Shown here: positions 8,566 through 17,242 of the stretch, one piece after another | Numbering within the stretch: the stretch's first letter is position 1 | How the letters are laid out: every line of letters starts with the position of its first letter | Origin: Asparagopsis taxiformis | Lineage: Eukaryota; Rhodophyta; Florideophyceae; Bonnemaisoniales; Bonnemaisoniaceae | Length of the DNA: 19,753 bases | Assembly (NCBI GenBank): GCA_030407315.1 | Contig: JALQPE010000387.1 | Span: forward strand, 1-19,753 | Direction: 5' to 3' | The notes under the pieces: model-generated | Databases searched by the model: none | What the model was told of the DNA's origin: nothing | Seen by the model: only the letters and a program-made list of their open reading frames with translations | Program-made: the position numbers and the translations under genes

Positions 8566-9290
8566 CACTACGGTGTTGAAAAGGGGGCCTCAGACAGTAC
8601 TGCGAGACAGTGATTTTTACTGTCTGAGACAGTAAAAATCACTATGCGGCAAATGAAAATTAATGCCACACTTGGAGACAGTGATTTGCACTGTCTGGCA
8701 GACAGTACGGAACACTGTCTGCAGACAGTAAAAAACACTGTCTCACAGTACTGTCTGAGGCAGTGAATGGAGACAGTAAAAATTAATGATTTATTCAATA
8801 GTTGGATATGATGTAATTTACTGTACTGGGCAGTGTTGGCGGATAGTGTTTTGTATTGGCCAAGACAACATGGCCGGATAGTGAAATACGCTGCCTGGGA
8901 CAATAGATGGGACCAACACGGTGCACTGTCCTGGGTAGTACCTGGAGACAGTGATTTTCACTGTCCTGGGCAGTACCTGGAGACAGTGATTTTCACTGTC
9001 CTGGGCAGTACCTGGAGACAGTGATTTTCATTGTCCTGGGCAGTACCTGTAGACAGTACTTTGTGCTGCCCTGGGCAGTACCTGTAGACAGTACTTTGTG
9101 CTGCCCTGGGCAGTACCTGTAGACAGTATTTCGTGCTGCTCTGGGCAGCACCTGGAGACAGTATTTCGTGCTGCTCTGGGCAGCACCTGGAGACAGTATT
9201 TCGTGCTGCCCTGGGCAGCACCTGGAGACAGTAAAAGTAGTGTCCTGATATAGTAAAATTCGGTGTCTGGGAGTGGTGGATGAGATGGAG
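8566..9290 (+). mobile_element. CACTA-like transposon terminus 1 with subterminal ACAGT palindrome field
   Basis: The stretch begins with CACTACGGTGTTGA at the sharp composition boundary. The identical 14 bases open another repeat field at 14767. It is then filled with GACAGT and ACTGTC in both orientations, often as dyads; for example 8609-8625 mirrors 8627-8643 around one base. Plant-type CACTA (EnSpm) elements begin with CACTA and have many short direct and inverted subterminal repeats that bind their transposase; this end matches that design. No matching inverted end (expected TCAACACCGTAGTG) was found by eye downstream, so the right border and the 3-bp target duplication are not shown. 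Assignment to the CACTA superfamily is inference. Confidence 0.55.
8941..9237. repeat. 35-bp tandem repeat array, eight full units plus a partial
   Basis: Units start at 8941, 8976, 9011, 9046, 9081, 9116, 9151 and 9186, with a partial unit at 9221. Each opens CCTGGAGACAGT or CCTGTAGACAGT and closes CTGGGCAGTA or CTGGGCAGCA. The first units contain a stem, GACAGTG-atttt-CACTGTC. Later units drift to GACAGTACTTTGTGCTGCC and GACAGTATTTCGTGCTGCT, so variants spread as adjacent blocks, the usual sign of slippage or unequal exchange. The array lies inside the ACAGT palindrome field and looks like a local amplification of one of its motifs. A long minus-strand open frame across it is only a by-product of the repeat. 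Confidence 0.92.
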
Positions 9291-10847
9291 CGTCACGCTG
9301 TCGTGGGCATCTTTCTGGGGTAGAGGAAGGCAGTTCTAGCGCTATGAGGATGGGGCATGGACGGTATTCATATGGGAATGGACAGAATAGTACGGCTAGG
9401 AATTTTTATTTCGTAATGACTATGAGCTAGCGAGAGGTATACGCGGTAGGATAGGTAGCAATCTAAGAGGGTGCGATATGGGAAGCTTCACTCTGGATTT
9501 TTTTATTTGCGCAGGCTACATTGAGAATAAACAATCTCTATGTAAAAATGCTACTACAACTAACACTATTCCGACGAGTAAAACTAAAACTACTAGAAAA
9601 GTCTAGAAATCTATCAACTGATTGAGCTGCATGAATAAGCTAGGAAATGAAGAGAAGAAGAAAAAATGATGTAGAGAAAGGAAACAAGTTAGTGACGTTG
9701 AATTGGAGAGGGAAACTGATGGTTACCAGGAGACTAACGTACCTTAACGAATACCATTGCATTCCAAGTTGAGATAGGTACTCACGGGCAGAGGAGATAA
9801 GAAAAGTATTGGAGAAGTGGTAAGAGAGGAAGATAAATGAAAGGAGAAGTGGAAAACTCACCGACTGGAAACCTGAGAAAACGAATAGAATACTGGGTTA
9901 GTGGCGTGAAATGTGGAGACGTACCATCTATACCGGTATAAAACAAAGGATCAATAATTACGCTCTGGAAGCGGTCGCTTCCAGAGCGTAATTATTGATC
10001 CTTTGTTTTCCGATGGATATGGAGATGGAAACAGGGATTTCCAGAATCTGTCGTTTAAGTAGTACTCTACGGGCGGAAAAGACGTGTAGGAGAACAATAG
10101 AGGGATAATTTCGAAACAGAGCGGTGGGATGGGAGGCCCAGTAAAACGATGCCTAGGGTGCGAATTATGCTTGGAAGCACATGATCTGGCAGAAGAGGCG
10201 CACATGATCGACCGCCTTTTATTGTCTAGAATGACGTCATCACTACAGAAATATAGGAAAAACACTAGCATATGAGGCCAACAGGAAAGGGGGAGGTGAA
10301 GAGTAAGAAAAATGGCGCACTTTCCTGGACGAGGAGTCCGCGCTTCCAGTGATGATGTGGATGGTATATATGGATGACGTCATTGCATGCTTTGAGAACA
10401 CTTGGCAGGCAGGCTAAGCGGGCCACGTGGATGGTGGCGGTTAGGAGACAGCAGTGTCGAAGAATTTTTATAATTTTCATGTTGCAAGCGAGCAGTGAAT
10501 CTGCATTGCAATATATAAATTTATGCCAATTTAAGATATCACACGGAGTATGATTTAACGAGAGATCTTGTTTTCACCTTGTGAATAGGGCCGAGAATAT
10601 GGTAGAGTATACGAGTAGGAACTACGTGCATGAGAAAATCATATTCAGTATTAGTTCTTAGAGCATCACTGCGTAATAAACGGAAATGGATACATCTTGG
10701 CCGGGTTTGTGTTTAGGGAATGCGATACAACATAGCAAAACGATGTTGAGTAAGGTAAGCCCGGATGGAATAACAATCATTCTGCATAAAGTAATGAGAT
10801 AATGAGCATAGGACAAAGCGTTGTGGTGAACGAGTTCATTAGATCGA
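9291..10847. other. AT-rich non-coding stretch behind terminus 1
   Basis: No convincing gene is seen. Short open frames on the minus strand are low-complexity and unconnected. The DNA is purine-rich on the plus strand (many GGAGA and GAAGA runs) and far poorer in CpG than positions 1-8565. The only strong structure is the palindrome at 9940-10009. Confidence 0.5.
9940..10009. repeat. 70-bp inverted repeat, 34-bp perfect arms, 2-nt spacer
   Basis: Positions 9940-9973 are the exact reverse complement of 9976-10009, with GT (9974-9975) between. The match stops at once on both sides. The arms contain GGATCAATAATTACGCTC followed by TGGAAGCG. A perfect palindrome of this size would extrude as a cruciform or give a hairpin RNA. 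It could be a tiny foldback element, a replication template-switch scar or an assembly artefact. Confidence 0.95.
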
Positions 10848-12279
10848 ATGAAAGCCGGGAAAGGTTTCGCAACGGTTGAATGTAGTGGCGAAGAAGTAGC
10901 GGAAAAGATTAATTCTCCTTTAGCGAGTGAGACAAGCATCAATATTGCTCAGTATAGTTCGTCTGAGGTGCAAGTTGATCCTTACAAATTGAATGTCAGA
11001 GGTCGTTCGCAAGTGGTTGAAGAAGTCTGCAGCTGCAGCACTAGTGATGGAGCAATTCGTGCGAACGGGTTTGAGAGCAGAAAACTCGAAAGAGGACAGG
11101 GATACTGATCATCGCATTGGAAAGCACATTTTTCGTCCTTGTAGACTTACATGAAGACGTGATAGACAGAAGAAGTCTGAGAACCAAGAACGGGATGTTT
11201 CCAAACAGTTTTTATGACAAACTGGAATATGCTACGGGGACAAAGGCAATGTAGTTTACCAAGGTCGAAGAGGAAAGAGAACGGAGTCGTATGACCCCCG
11301 GAGAAATAGAACAAGCACTTTCTGTTGGTGAAAAAAGCAGAAGAGGAAGAAAATGCTGTGGCATAAGTAGAACAGGGAAATAATTCTATAAAGAAGGAAA
11401 AAGTGGAAACTCCTGATTTTTCTCAAGCAGAAGAGAGATTATCTGCCAAAGCCCAAGCAGAACAGGGAGTTTCTGATGTCGTGGAGCAAGAACAGGAAAT
11501 CACTCCAATTGTCGTGACTGAAGAGGTGATTCCTGTTGGTTCCAAAGCAGTATAAGAGGCATTCCTCTAGAGGTGCACCTTTAAACACCTCAAAAGGAGC
11601 AGAAGACCGTCTTGCTGTAGCAAAAGTCGGAGAACAGAAAGGTCCTGCTAAACGTCTTGCTGTGCTCGAAAAAGAATAGGAACGTCTTTCTGCTTTGAGG
11701 ACAGAGCGGGAACGTCGTGCTAGGGATAACTCTCCGGGAAGGATTGTCAGAGAAGATCGTCCTCAGGAAAGGAAACATAGAAGCGAAGTCTGGAAATCAA
11801 CTTGGACAATAGTAGTCGCATGGACCTAGAAACGGCTGGAGAACAACCTCAAGATGCGCAGAACCGCTCTGTGATACTGAAAATTCGAATCAGGTCGCCA
11901 GAAACTAACAGCACTATCCCGGACAAGGAAGGAGACAAAGATGCCGAAGAGGACAAGGAGGAATCGGGAAGAAGCGGGAGTTCTGGTTGAAGCGATGAAA
12001 GTGAGTCCAGGCTGGATAAGAAGCGAAGAAGATAGCCCGAAGTTTTCTGAACCCGATACGCCTGATAAAAACAATTGGACTGAGCCTCCCCGGGAAAAGA
12101 ATAGTATATTCAATGCAAGGAAACGAACGACTGGAGAAGAGGCACTTCTTTTCACTGATGAACAAGAAAACTCTCTTTCAGACGGAAAATTTACCAAAAA
12201 ATTATCTGCGAAGTTGCCTTTATGCGTTCCTTCCAGCTCAAGAGTGAATTATTATATGACAGGAGATATACAATACTGA
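10848..12279 (+). pseudogene. Degenerate coding region for a charged, partly coiled-coil protein
   Basis: Protein-like sequence continues across this stretch but is broken by stops and frame changes. The pieces are an 86-codon open frame at 10848-11108; a frame through LIIALESTFFVLVDLHED (from about 11103), stopped in frame near 11250; acidic Gln/Glu-rich sequence at 11403-11552; a coiled-coil-like run from 11593 (AEDRLAVAKV, then LEKE-stop-ERLSALRTERERRARD); MDLETAGEQP (from 11820) to SGRSGSSG, a TGA at 11988-11990 and then SDESESRLDKKRRR; and finally a 11941-12279 frame with SPKFSEPDTPDK and ARKRTTGEEALLF. The in-frame stops fall inside otherwise smooth protein sequence, which suggests decay. 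KKRRR could have been a nuclear signal. I do not recognise the family. It lies 2.3 kb behind terminus 1 and could have been a gene of that element. Confidence 0.45.
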
Positions 12280-12376
12280 GTTTCTTCTGAGCCAGAGACG
12301 AAACGATGGCGGGCGCTACTGGAATAACAGAAGAAGGTGATGAGGGTAATTGGTCTGCAACATTGGGAAAATGACG

Positions 12377-12738
12377 AACGCCTACAGATGGGGCAGTTTC
12401 GACGGAGGACTGAAAGCAAAGTCATTGTAACGATGACTTTGCCGTGAGGAAACAAACCATTACAGCAGCCACGAATTTTACCCGGAGAAAAAATTCTTGA
12501 TGATGTTTTTACCCGGTAAAAATTCTTTGGCCACTGTAATGGAAACGTTTCCTTACAGCAAAGTGATCGTAACGATGACTTTGCTGTAAGCAAACAGAAC
12601 ATGACAGCATTCAGGATTTTTTACCCGGTAAAAAAATTCTCCGGCTACTGTAATGGAAACCTTTCCTTACAGAAAAGTCATCGTAACGATGACTTTTCTG
12701 TAAGCATCTCTGGTAAACGGCTTTTCCTGTAAGCGGTT
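12377..12738. repeat. Palindrome cluster of unit 1
   Basis: Three 39-nt dyads lie at 12410-12448, 12552-12590 and 12666-12704, built on AAAGTCATCGTAACGATGACTTT. Between them are TTTACCCGGTAAA dyads and ATTACAG/CTGTAAT pairs. The cluster can fold as a set of nested stems. The third dyad carries matched changes on both arms (CAGAAAAG paired with CTTTTCTG instead of CAGCAAAG with CTTTGCTG). The outer ends AACGCCTACAG and CTGTAAGCGGTT are inverted copies, as in a foldback or MITE-like element. Confidence 0.85.
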
Positions 12739-13458
12739 GGGAGTTTAGTCCCTCTCCCACCTTTGGAAGGATAGGAAGGGAAGTGTGAAATCGAGAACAT
12801 CGCGAGCGAATGGTTTGGACGGTTTGTGACGGCTCTGGGAGGCACCCTGCGTCATGCTCAACCGGGTTTTAGCTGGCTTCACTACCTGGCATGGTGGCAA
12901 GAGTGCACAAAATTTCGGCCACCATATTCTCACGGCAGAGACTCGGACGGCCGAAATCTGATCTCTCTGAAAAGAGCTAGAACAGCTGTTCTACGGTCTT
13001 GGATATCCAGGTCTGGAGTACATCCAAGACCGCTGGAAAGGTACGATCAGGAAAATTTCTGTAGAAATTTTCGTGAGCATGCGGGGGGTTTCCTTGCCGT
13101 AATCGAGCATAGAGGTTCTGCTAGCAAAGTTTACTCATGAAGAAGGTTGGGGGCTTTGTACCACACCAACCATAGCTACTTACATTTGTAGTGTACTCTA
13201 GTGATCTAGTTAGTATTCTAGTTCCATATGTTCAAAGCCTAGCACGGGAGGGAGAGATGGAAGGGTAGGCATGCAGCTGCATACTTCTAGAAGTATGGAA
13301 GTATGGAGACAGTAGTATGTGTAGACTATGGCAGTAGTAGAAAATTATTTCATGCAAGAAAGGGGCGGGTGGAGTGACGCTGGAGACGTGGTGCTTAGCA
13401 GGAAGGGAGGTGGAGATGATGAAGGAGGACAACAGAAATGAGAGCGAGGGTTGAGACC

Positions 13459-13791
13459 AACGGCTTACAGATGGAGCAGTTTACCACGGATGCTTACATC
13501 AAAGTCATCGTTACGATGACTTTGCTGTCAGGAAACAAAACATTACAGTAGCCCTGATTTCTTTACCCGGTAAAAAATTCCTGGCCACTGTAATGAAAAC
13601 GTTTTCTTACAGCAAAGTCATCGTAACGATGACTTTGCTGTCAGGAAACAAAACATTACAGTAGCCATGATTTCTTTACCCGGTAAAAAATTCTTCGCCA
13701 CTGTAATGGAAACGTCTTCTTACAGCAAAGTCATCGTAACGATGACTTTGCTGTAAGCATCCGTGGTAAACTCCCTCAGCTGTGAGCGGCA
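13459..13791. repeat. Palindrome cluster of unit 2
   Basis: Three 39-nt dyads lie at 13493-13531, 13606-13644 and 13719-13757. The block from GGAAACAAAACATTACAGTAGCC to TTCTTACAGCAAAG is itself duplicated within the cluster (13533-13612 and 13646-13725). Outer ends are AACGGCTTACAG and the weaker CTGTGAGCGGCA. It has the same design as the unit 1 cluster. Confidence 0.85.
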
Positions 13792-14070
13792 GGGAGCTTC
13801 GTCCCTGTTCCCTTTAGAAGGGTGAGCAAGGAATTGTGAAGGCGAGAAACATGGCAGAGGGATGATTATGACGGCTGTTGGCGGCGTTGGGGAGCACTCT
13901 GCGTCGTGCTCACCCGGTCTGGTCTGGGTGCCCTGCCTGGTATGTCTGCAGTAGTGCACAAAATTTTGACCACAATTTTCTCAAGACTGAGATTCTGACG
14001 GCCGAAATTCAACTTCGCTAAAATGAACTAGAGTTGGCGTGAGAACCTCCAGAACCTCTGAGAATTCCCG

Positions 14071-14160
14071 GAGGACGGCTGCGCCCATGCTCGGAAAAAG
14101 TGCCGGGAGTACCTTAAGGTACTCCCGGCACTTTTTCCGAGCATGGGCGCAGCCGTCCTC
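14071..14160. repeat. 90-bp perfect palindrome, 45-bp arms, no spacer
   Basis: Positions 14071-14115 are the exact reverse complement of 14116-14160; the centre is ACCTT|AAGGT. The match ends abruptly on both sides. It lies in unit 2 of the tandem array. The right arm (CTTTTTCCGAGCATGGGCG) resembles the matching place in unit 1 (TTTTCGTGAGCATGCGGGG near 13066), while the left arm has no such counterpart. The left arm may therefore be a mirrored copy of the right one, made by a template switch or foldback event, or an assembly artefact. Confidence 0.97.
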
Positions 14161-14523
14161 TCCGACATCAAGCCTAGAATATCCGTGGCCAAATTCTATT
14201 CCTGGTGTCGTGTGGCACAGTGACCACACCAAATTGCCCTCTTTAGCACACTATAGATTTGAGGTACTAGCAATCTAGCTATCTGCTATACGAACATAGT
14301 TGGTAAGTAGGCTAGCCTAGGATTTTAGGACAATCAGGAAGAATGGGAGGGTAAGTAAGCAGCAACATGAAGAGGGTAGTATGAGTACACTATGGCAGTG
14401 GAAAACAAGGATTGAACTGACTGAAGGGTCGGCTGGAGTGACACCAGAGTCGGCTCAGGAAGGGAGGTTGGGATAGGCTGGGATGAAGGAGGACAAGAGA
14501 CATGAGAGAGAGGGTGAGGCCAG

Positions 14524-14766
14524 ACCGCTTACAGCTGAGGCAGTTTACCGCGGGTGCTGACAGCAAAGTCATCGTTACGATGACTTTGCTGTAAGTAAAC
14601 GTTTCATTACAGCAGCCACGATTTTTACCTGGTAAAAATTCTTGGTGATTTTTTACCCAGTAAAAATCTTCGCACACTGTAATGTTTTCTTTTCTTACAG
14701 CAAAGTCATCGTAACGATGACTTTGCTGTAAGCATCCCTGGTAAACGGTTTCGGCTGTAAGCGGTT
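14524..14766. repeat. Palindrome cluster of truncated unit 3
   Basis: Two 39-nt dyads lie at 14557-14595 and 14694-14732, with Lys-codon-like A-rich spacers between TTACCTGGTAAA and TTACCCAGTAAA. The outer ends ACCGCTTACAG (14524) and CTGTAAGCGGT (to 14765) match as inverted repeats over most of about 70 bp. No target-site duplication is visible. The unit is cut immediately after GCGGTT by the next terminus. Confidence 0.85.
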
Positions 14767-15140
14767 CACTACGGTGTTGAGAATGAAAACAGACAGTAAA
14801 TTTACTGTCTGAGACAGTAAAAATTACTGTCTGGCCAAGACAGTGCGCGGAGACAGTAAAATTTACTGTCTGGAAATTTCAGAATACTGCTGCAGCAGTA
14901 AACTGGCACGAAATCTGGACAGTACCAAAAACAGTAAAATTTACTGTCCAGAACAGTAAATTTTACTGTCCGGAAGTGTTGCCGCCAGACAGTATGTGCA
15001 GACAGTACATTTTACTGTCTGAGACAATACATTGTACTGTATTACTGCACTGTCTGGGGAAATCTGTAGACAGTAGTGTAGATAGCAAATTGTATTGTCT
15101 GCGGGTAGTACCGTGCATTGTTGACAACACTGTCTGGTGG
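14767..15140 (+). mobile_element. CACTA-like transposon terminus 2 with subterminal ACAGT palindromes
   Basis: It opens with CACTACGGTGTTGA, identical to 8566-8579, then repeats the same plan: GACAGTAAATTTACTGTC (a perfect 18-bp dyad), TACTGTCTGAGACAGTAAAA (also present at 8618-8637), and further GACAGTAAAATTTACTGTC-type dyads up to about 15140. It lacks the 35-bp amplification of terminus 1. The junction is sharp because units 1 and 2 of the tandem array continue with GGGAG where this copy has CACTACGG. It faces the same way as terminus 1, so the two are not the ends of one element. The other end is not identified and may lie beyond the window. Confidence 0.6.
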
Positions 15141-15666
15141 AGTGGACTTAGAGGAAATATGGAGCATAGTGTTGGTGTGAAGGTAAATATTGGAATGTGT
15201 GTGGTATACGACTATATTAATTGTGATGGTGCTTTACAGATAGTTGGGTGCGGGGAAGCTAGATGCTGAATAGGGACGTTGGAGAAAGGAAGATTGGGAG
15301 AACAGAACATATCTGGTTTGTCTCACCGTAAGGAGAGAATGTACATAGTAGCTATAATATGTTGAGTTTAGCATTTCAAATTATACCTATCTATCTTTGC
15401 ATTGAAAGTGTCTAGTAGGAGACGTCAGTCTGGTAGCGAGGTGTGGTATGCACAGGACGTGGGTGGTGGCAAAGGAAAGAATACGCACCATCCACCACTA
15501 AATTATGAAAAATAACCGTTACGGAGCACTGGGAAGCATTATTATTATGTAGAGTAGACCAGGATGGATGCATCCACTGAAATGATATTTGCTACAACAC
15601 TGCTGTACTAAGCGTGACATCCTTCAAAGCAATTCTCCTTTAGCAAACTCCAATTGCAAGGTCAAG
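15141..15666. other. Non-coding leader between terminus 2 and the next gene
   Basis: No gene is supported. The frame at 14976-15269 arises partly from the repeat field. An upstream in-frame ATG at 15589 exists for the next gene, but 15667 fits better with where protein-like sequence begins. Any promoter would lie here; no certain core element was seen. Confidence 0.4.
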
Positions 15667-17192
15667 ATGAATCCCGAAACCTCCGTAAGCATCGCCGCAT
15701 TTTCCGAAATAACGCGTGAGGGCTTTTCGAACATCACTGCAGAGTTGAAAGCCCTGAGTGATAAAATGGATGCCGTCGAGAAGAGCACCATTCAATTACG
15801 CGAGACTCTCGGAAATGTCGCCAAGACTGTCTCCATGCTAAACACCGATATGCAGGAGGTCAAGAGCATCGTCGATGGGCTTCTGAGCCAGGACAAGGAC
15901 ATCCGAAGAAGATCGCCTCCGAGAAGGACAGGGAACGTCTCCGCATTGCGCAGGATGCGGAGAAATCGTTCACGTTCGAAATGGTGTGTGCTGTGCTGTG
16001 TGCTGTTGTTCCAACGTACACGAAGGCAATGGTGGATAAGAGGGATAGGCATTTCAACGGATGCCAGCTAATCAATACGCTGATGTTCGCCAGGCAGAGC
16101 AATGAGCGAAAGGATGTGTTCAATAGGACGCTTGCCGGCCGGAACCACATTGAATTGCGCTGCCAAGTTGTGACCTCTTTAATCAAGAATACGTGTCAAA
16201 ACAATTCTTTCAGAGAGGGAGGAGACCGTTCCAGCTCCAATGGAACGTCGGAAGGTATCGAACGGTGGAGGGCGCGGGGGTATGTGACTACCGGGACCAT
16301 TGAGGAGACAATTCGCGGAACGGACTCTGCTCGCATGGATGGAATGCATGGGACGTCCGAGGGAAGTGATGGGGCCGCTCGAAAGCAGAAGCGAAGAAAG
16401 GTTGGAGACAATGGGCCGTTGCACAGAAAGGAGGTAGGCATCACTGTGACGAAATCGGCACTCACAGCAGTGACCGGGTTTATGAACAAGTCCAGAGATC
16501 ATGTGCGAAACCGGTTCATCCGAGATCTTGGATTCGTTCTATACAGTGGGTTTCAAGGTTCAGTCCGAATGGAGCATCATTTGCACGACGGTGGGCTGGA
16601 CATTGAGTCAGTTCCAAGTCTGTACTCGGCGCAGAGGAAAATGAATGCAGCGGAGCGTGCAGCAATGGATGACAAGAATATGAAGATTCTTCGCGACTTC
16701 ATTGCAGTGCGAAAAGAAATGCTATTCAAAGTCGAGTACGAAGTTCAAATAATTGGAGAACCGGACAAGAGGTTTTTGACTAGGAGGATCAATTTAGTAG
16801 AGGTTGCACTGAACTTTGCAGTCGCCTACACGCAATGTTCTGATAAGAACATGTTCCTGCGACGTTCAGAATACTCCTTGCAATTCATCTACATACTTGC
16901 ATACGGGTTCCGAACGATTTTGAAATTTCAAAGTGGAACAGAGGTGGAAGGAGCGCAAATCCGGGAAATCAATGAAGCAGTGAAACTGCTTCTTCCCGGG
17001 GAGCGGGTGAGTAGTCGGTTCATGAATGAGGAGGTTTTGACTATATCGCGTGATAGATATGAAGAACTGAACGTAGACGATGGGGGGGAATCAGTGCTGG
17101 AGGAGAGCTTCAGGTCTATGGAAGAGGACGGAGGAGATGCAGAATATGTGAAGGTATTCGTCGATGATGAAATCGAGAATGAAGGGGAGTAG
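15667..17192 (+). CDS. Unrecognised protein, about 510 codons, coiled coil plus nuclear signal, one frameshift
   Basis: The ATG at 15667 has a purine at -3 and starts the protein-like part; an in-frame ATG at 15589 is possible. The first 78 or so codons (frame 1) form an amphipathic helix or coiled coil (LKALSDKMDAVEKSTIQL, LNTDMQEVKSIVDGLL). Near 15900 the sense moves to frame 3, where the helix continues (KKIASEKDRERLRIAQDAEK, from 15906) and runs open to TAG at 17190-17192, so one base appears lost. No standard slippery site is seen. After a Gly/Ser/Arg-rich spacer comes RKQKRRKV (about 16381), a likely nuclear localisation signal. The C-terminal 240 residues (RFIRDLGFVLYSGF, EVQIIGEPDKRFLTRRINL, YSLQFIYILAYGFRTIL) look like a folded domain I do not recognise. 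The tail is acidic. It starts 0.9 kb behind terminus 2 and is convergent with minus-strand remnants. It may be a transposon accessory DNA-binding protein or a host gene. Confidence 0.65.
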
Positions 17193-17236
17193 TATCGGAT
17201 GAAACCAGTTTCGGTGTAGTAGACGAAGAATGAAGA

Positions 17237-17242
17237 AATAAA
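17237..17242 (+). promoter_or_regulatory. Putative polyadenylation signal AATAAA
   Basis: AATAAA lies 45 nt after the stop of the 15667-17192 gene, a plausible distance for a eukaryotic 3' end. A T-rich stretch follows. The hexamer is common in AT-rich DNA, so this is only suggestive. Confidence 0.35.

Larger units (their letters stand above)
12377..14766. repeat. Tandem array of about 1.07-kb units, two full and one truncated
   Basis: Unit 1 is 12377-13458, unit 2 is 13459-14523 and unit 3 is 14524-14766. Each starts with a palindrome cluster (361, 333 and 242 bp) bounded by ACCGCTTACAG-like and CTGTAAGCGGT-like inverted ends. In units 1 and 2 this is followed by homologous sequence: GGGAGTTTAGTCCCT against GGGAGCTTCGTCCCT, GTGCACAAAATTT, CGGACGGCCGAAAT against TGACGGCCGAAAT, then ACTATGGCAGT. 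Unit 2 and unit 3 also share their left flank (TGGAGTGAC, GATGAAGGAGGACAA). Divergence between units is substantial. No protein is supported in the array. It resembles a short satellite or a duplicated foldback element. Unit 3 stops exactly where the second CACTACGG terminus begins. Confidence 0.85.

Noticed and set aside
8958..9296. 112-codon minus-strand open frame across the 35-bp array
   Set aside because: It exists only because the repeat unit happens to lack stops when read in rotating frames; it has no domain and is a by-product of the array.
12826..13140. 104-codon plus-strand open frame in tandem unit 1
   Set aside because: The frame is not kept in the homologous part of unit 2, so it is not a conserved gene.
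14976..15269. 97-codon plus-strand open frame after terminus 2
   Set aside because: It starts within the ACAGT repeat field and shows no protein-like features.
10910..15650. Shared AATTCTCCTTTAGC at about 10911 and 15631, with similar ETSxxIA peptides nearby
   Set aside because: A 14-base match between two places in 20 kb is expected about once by chance, and the similarity does not extend at DNA level.
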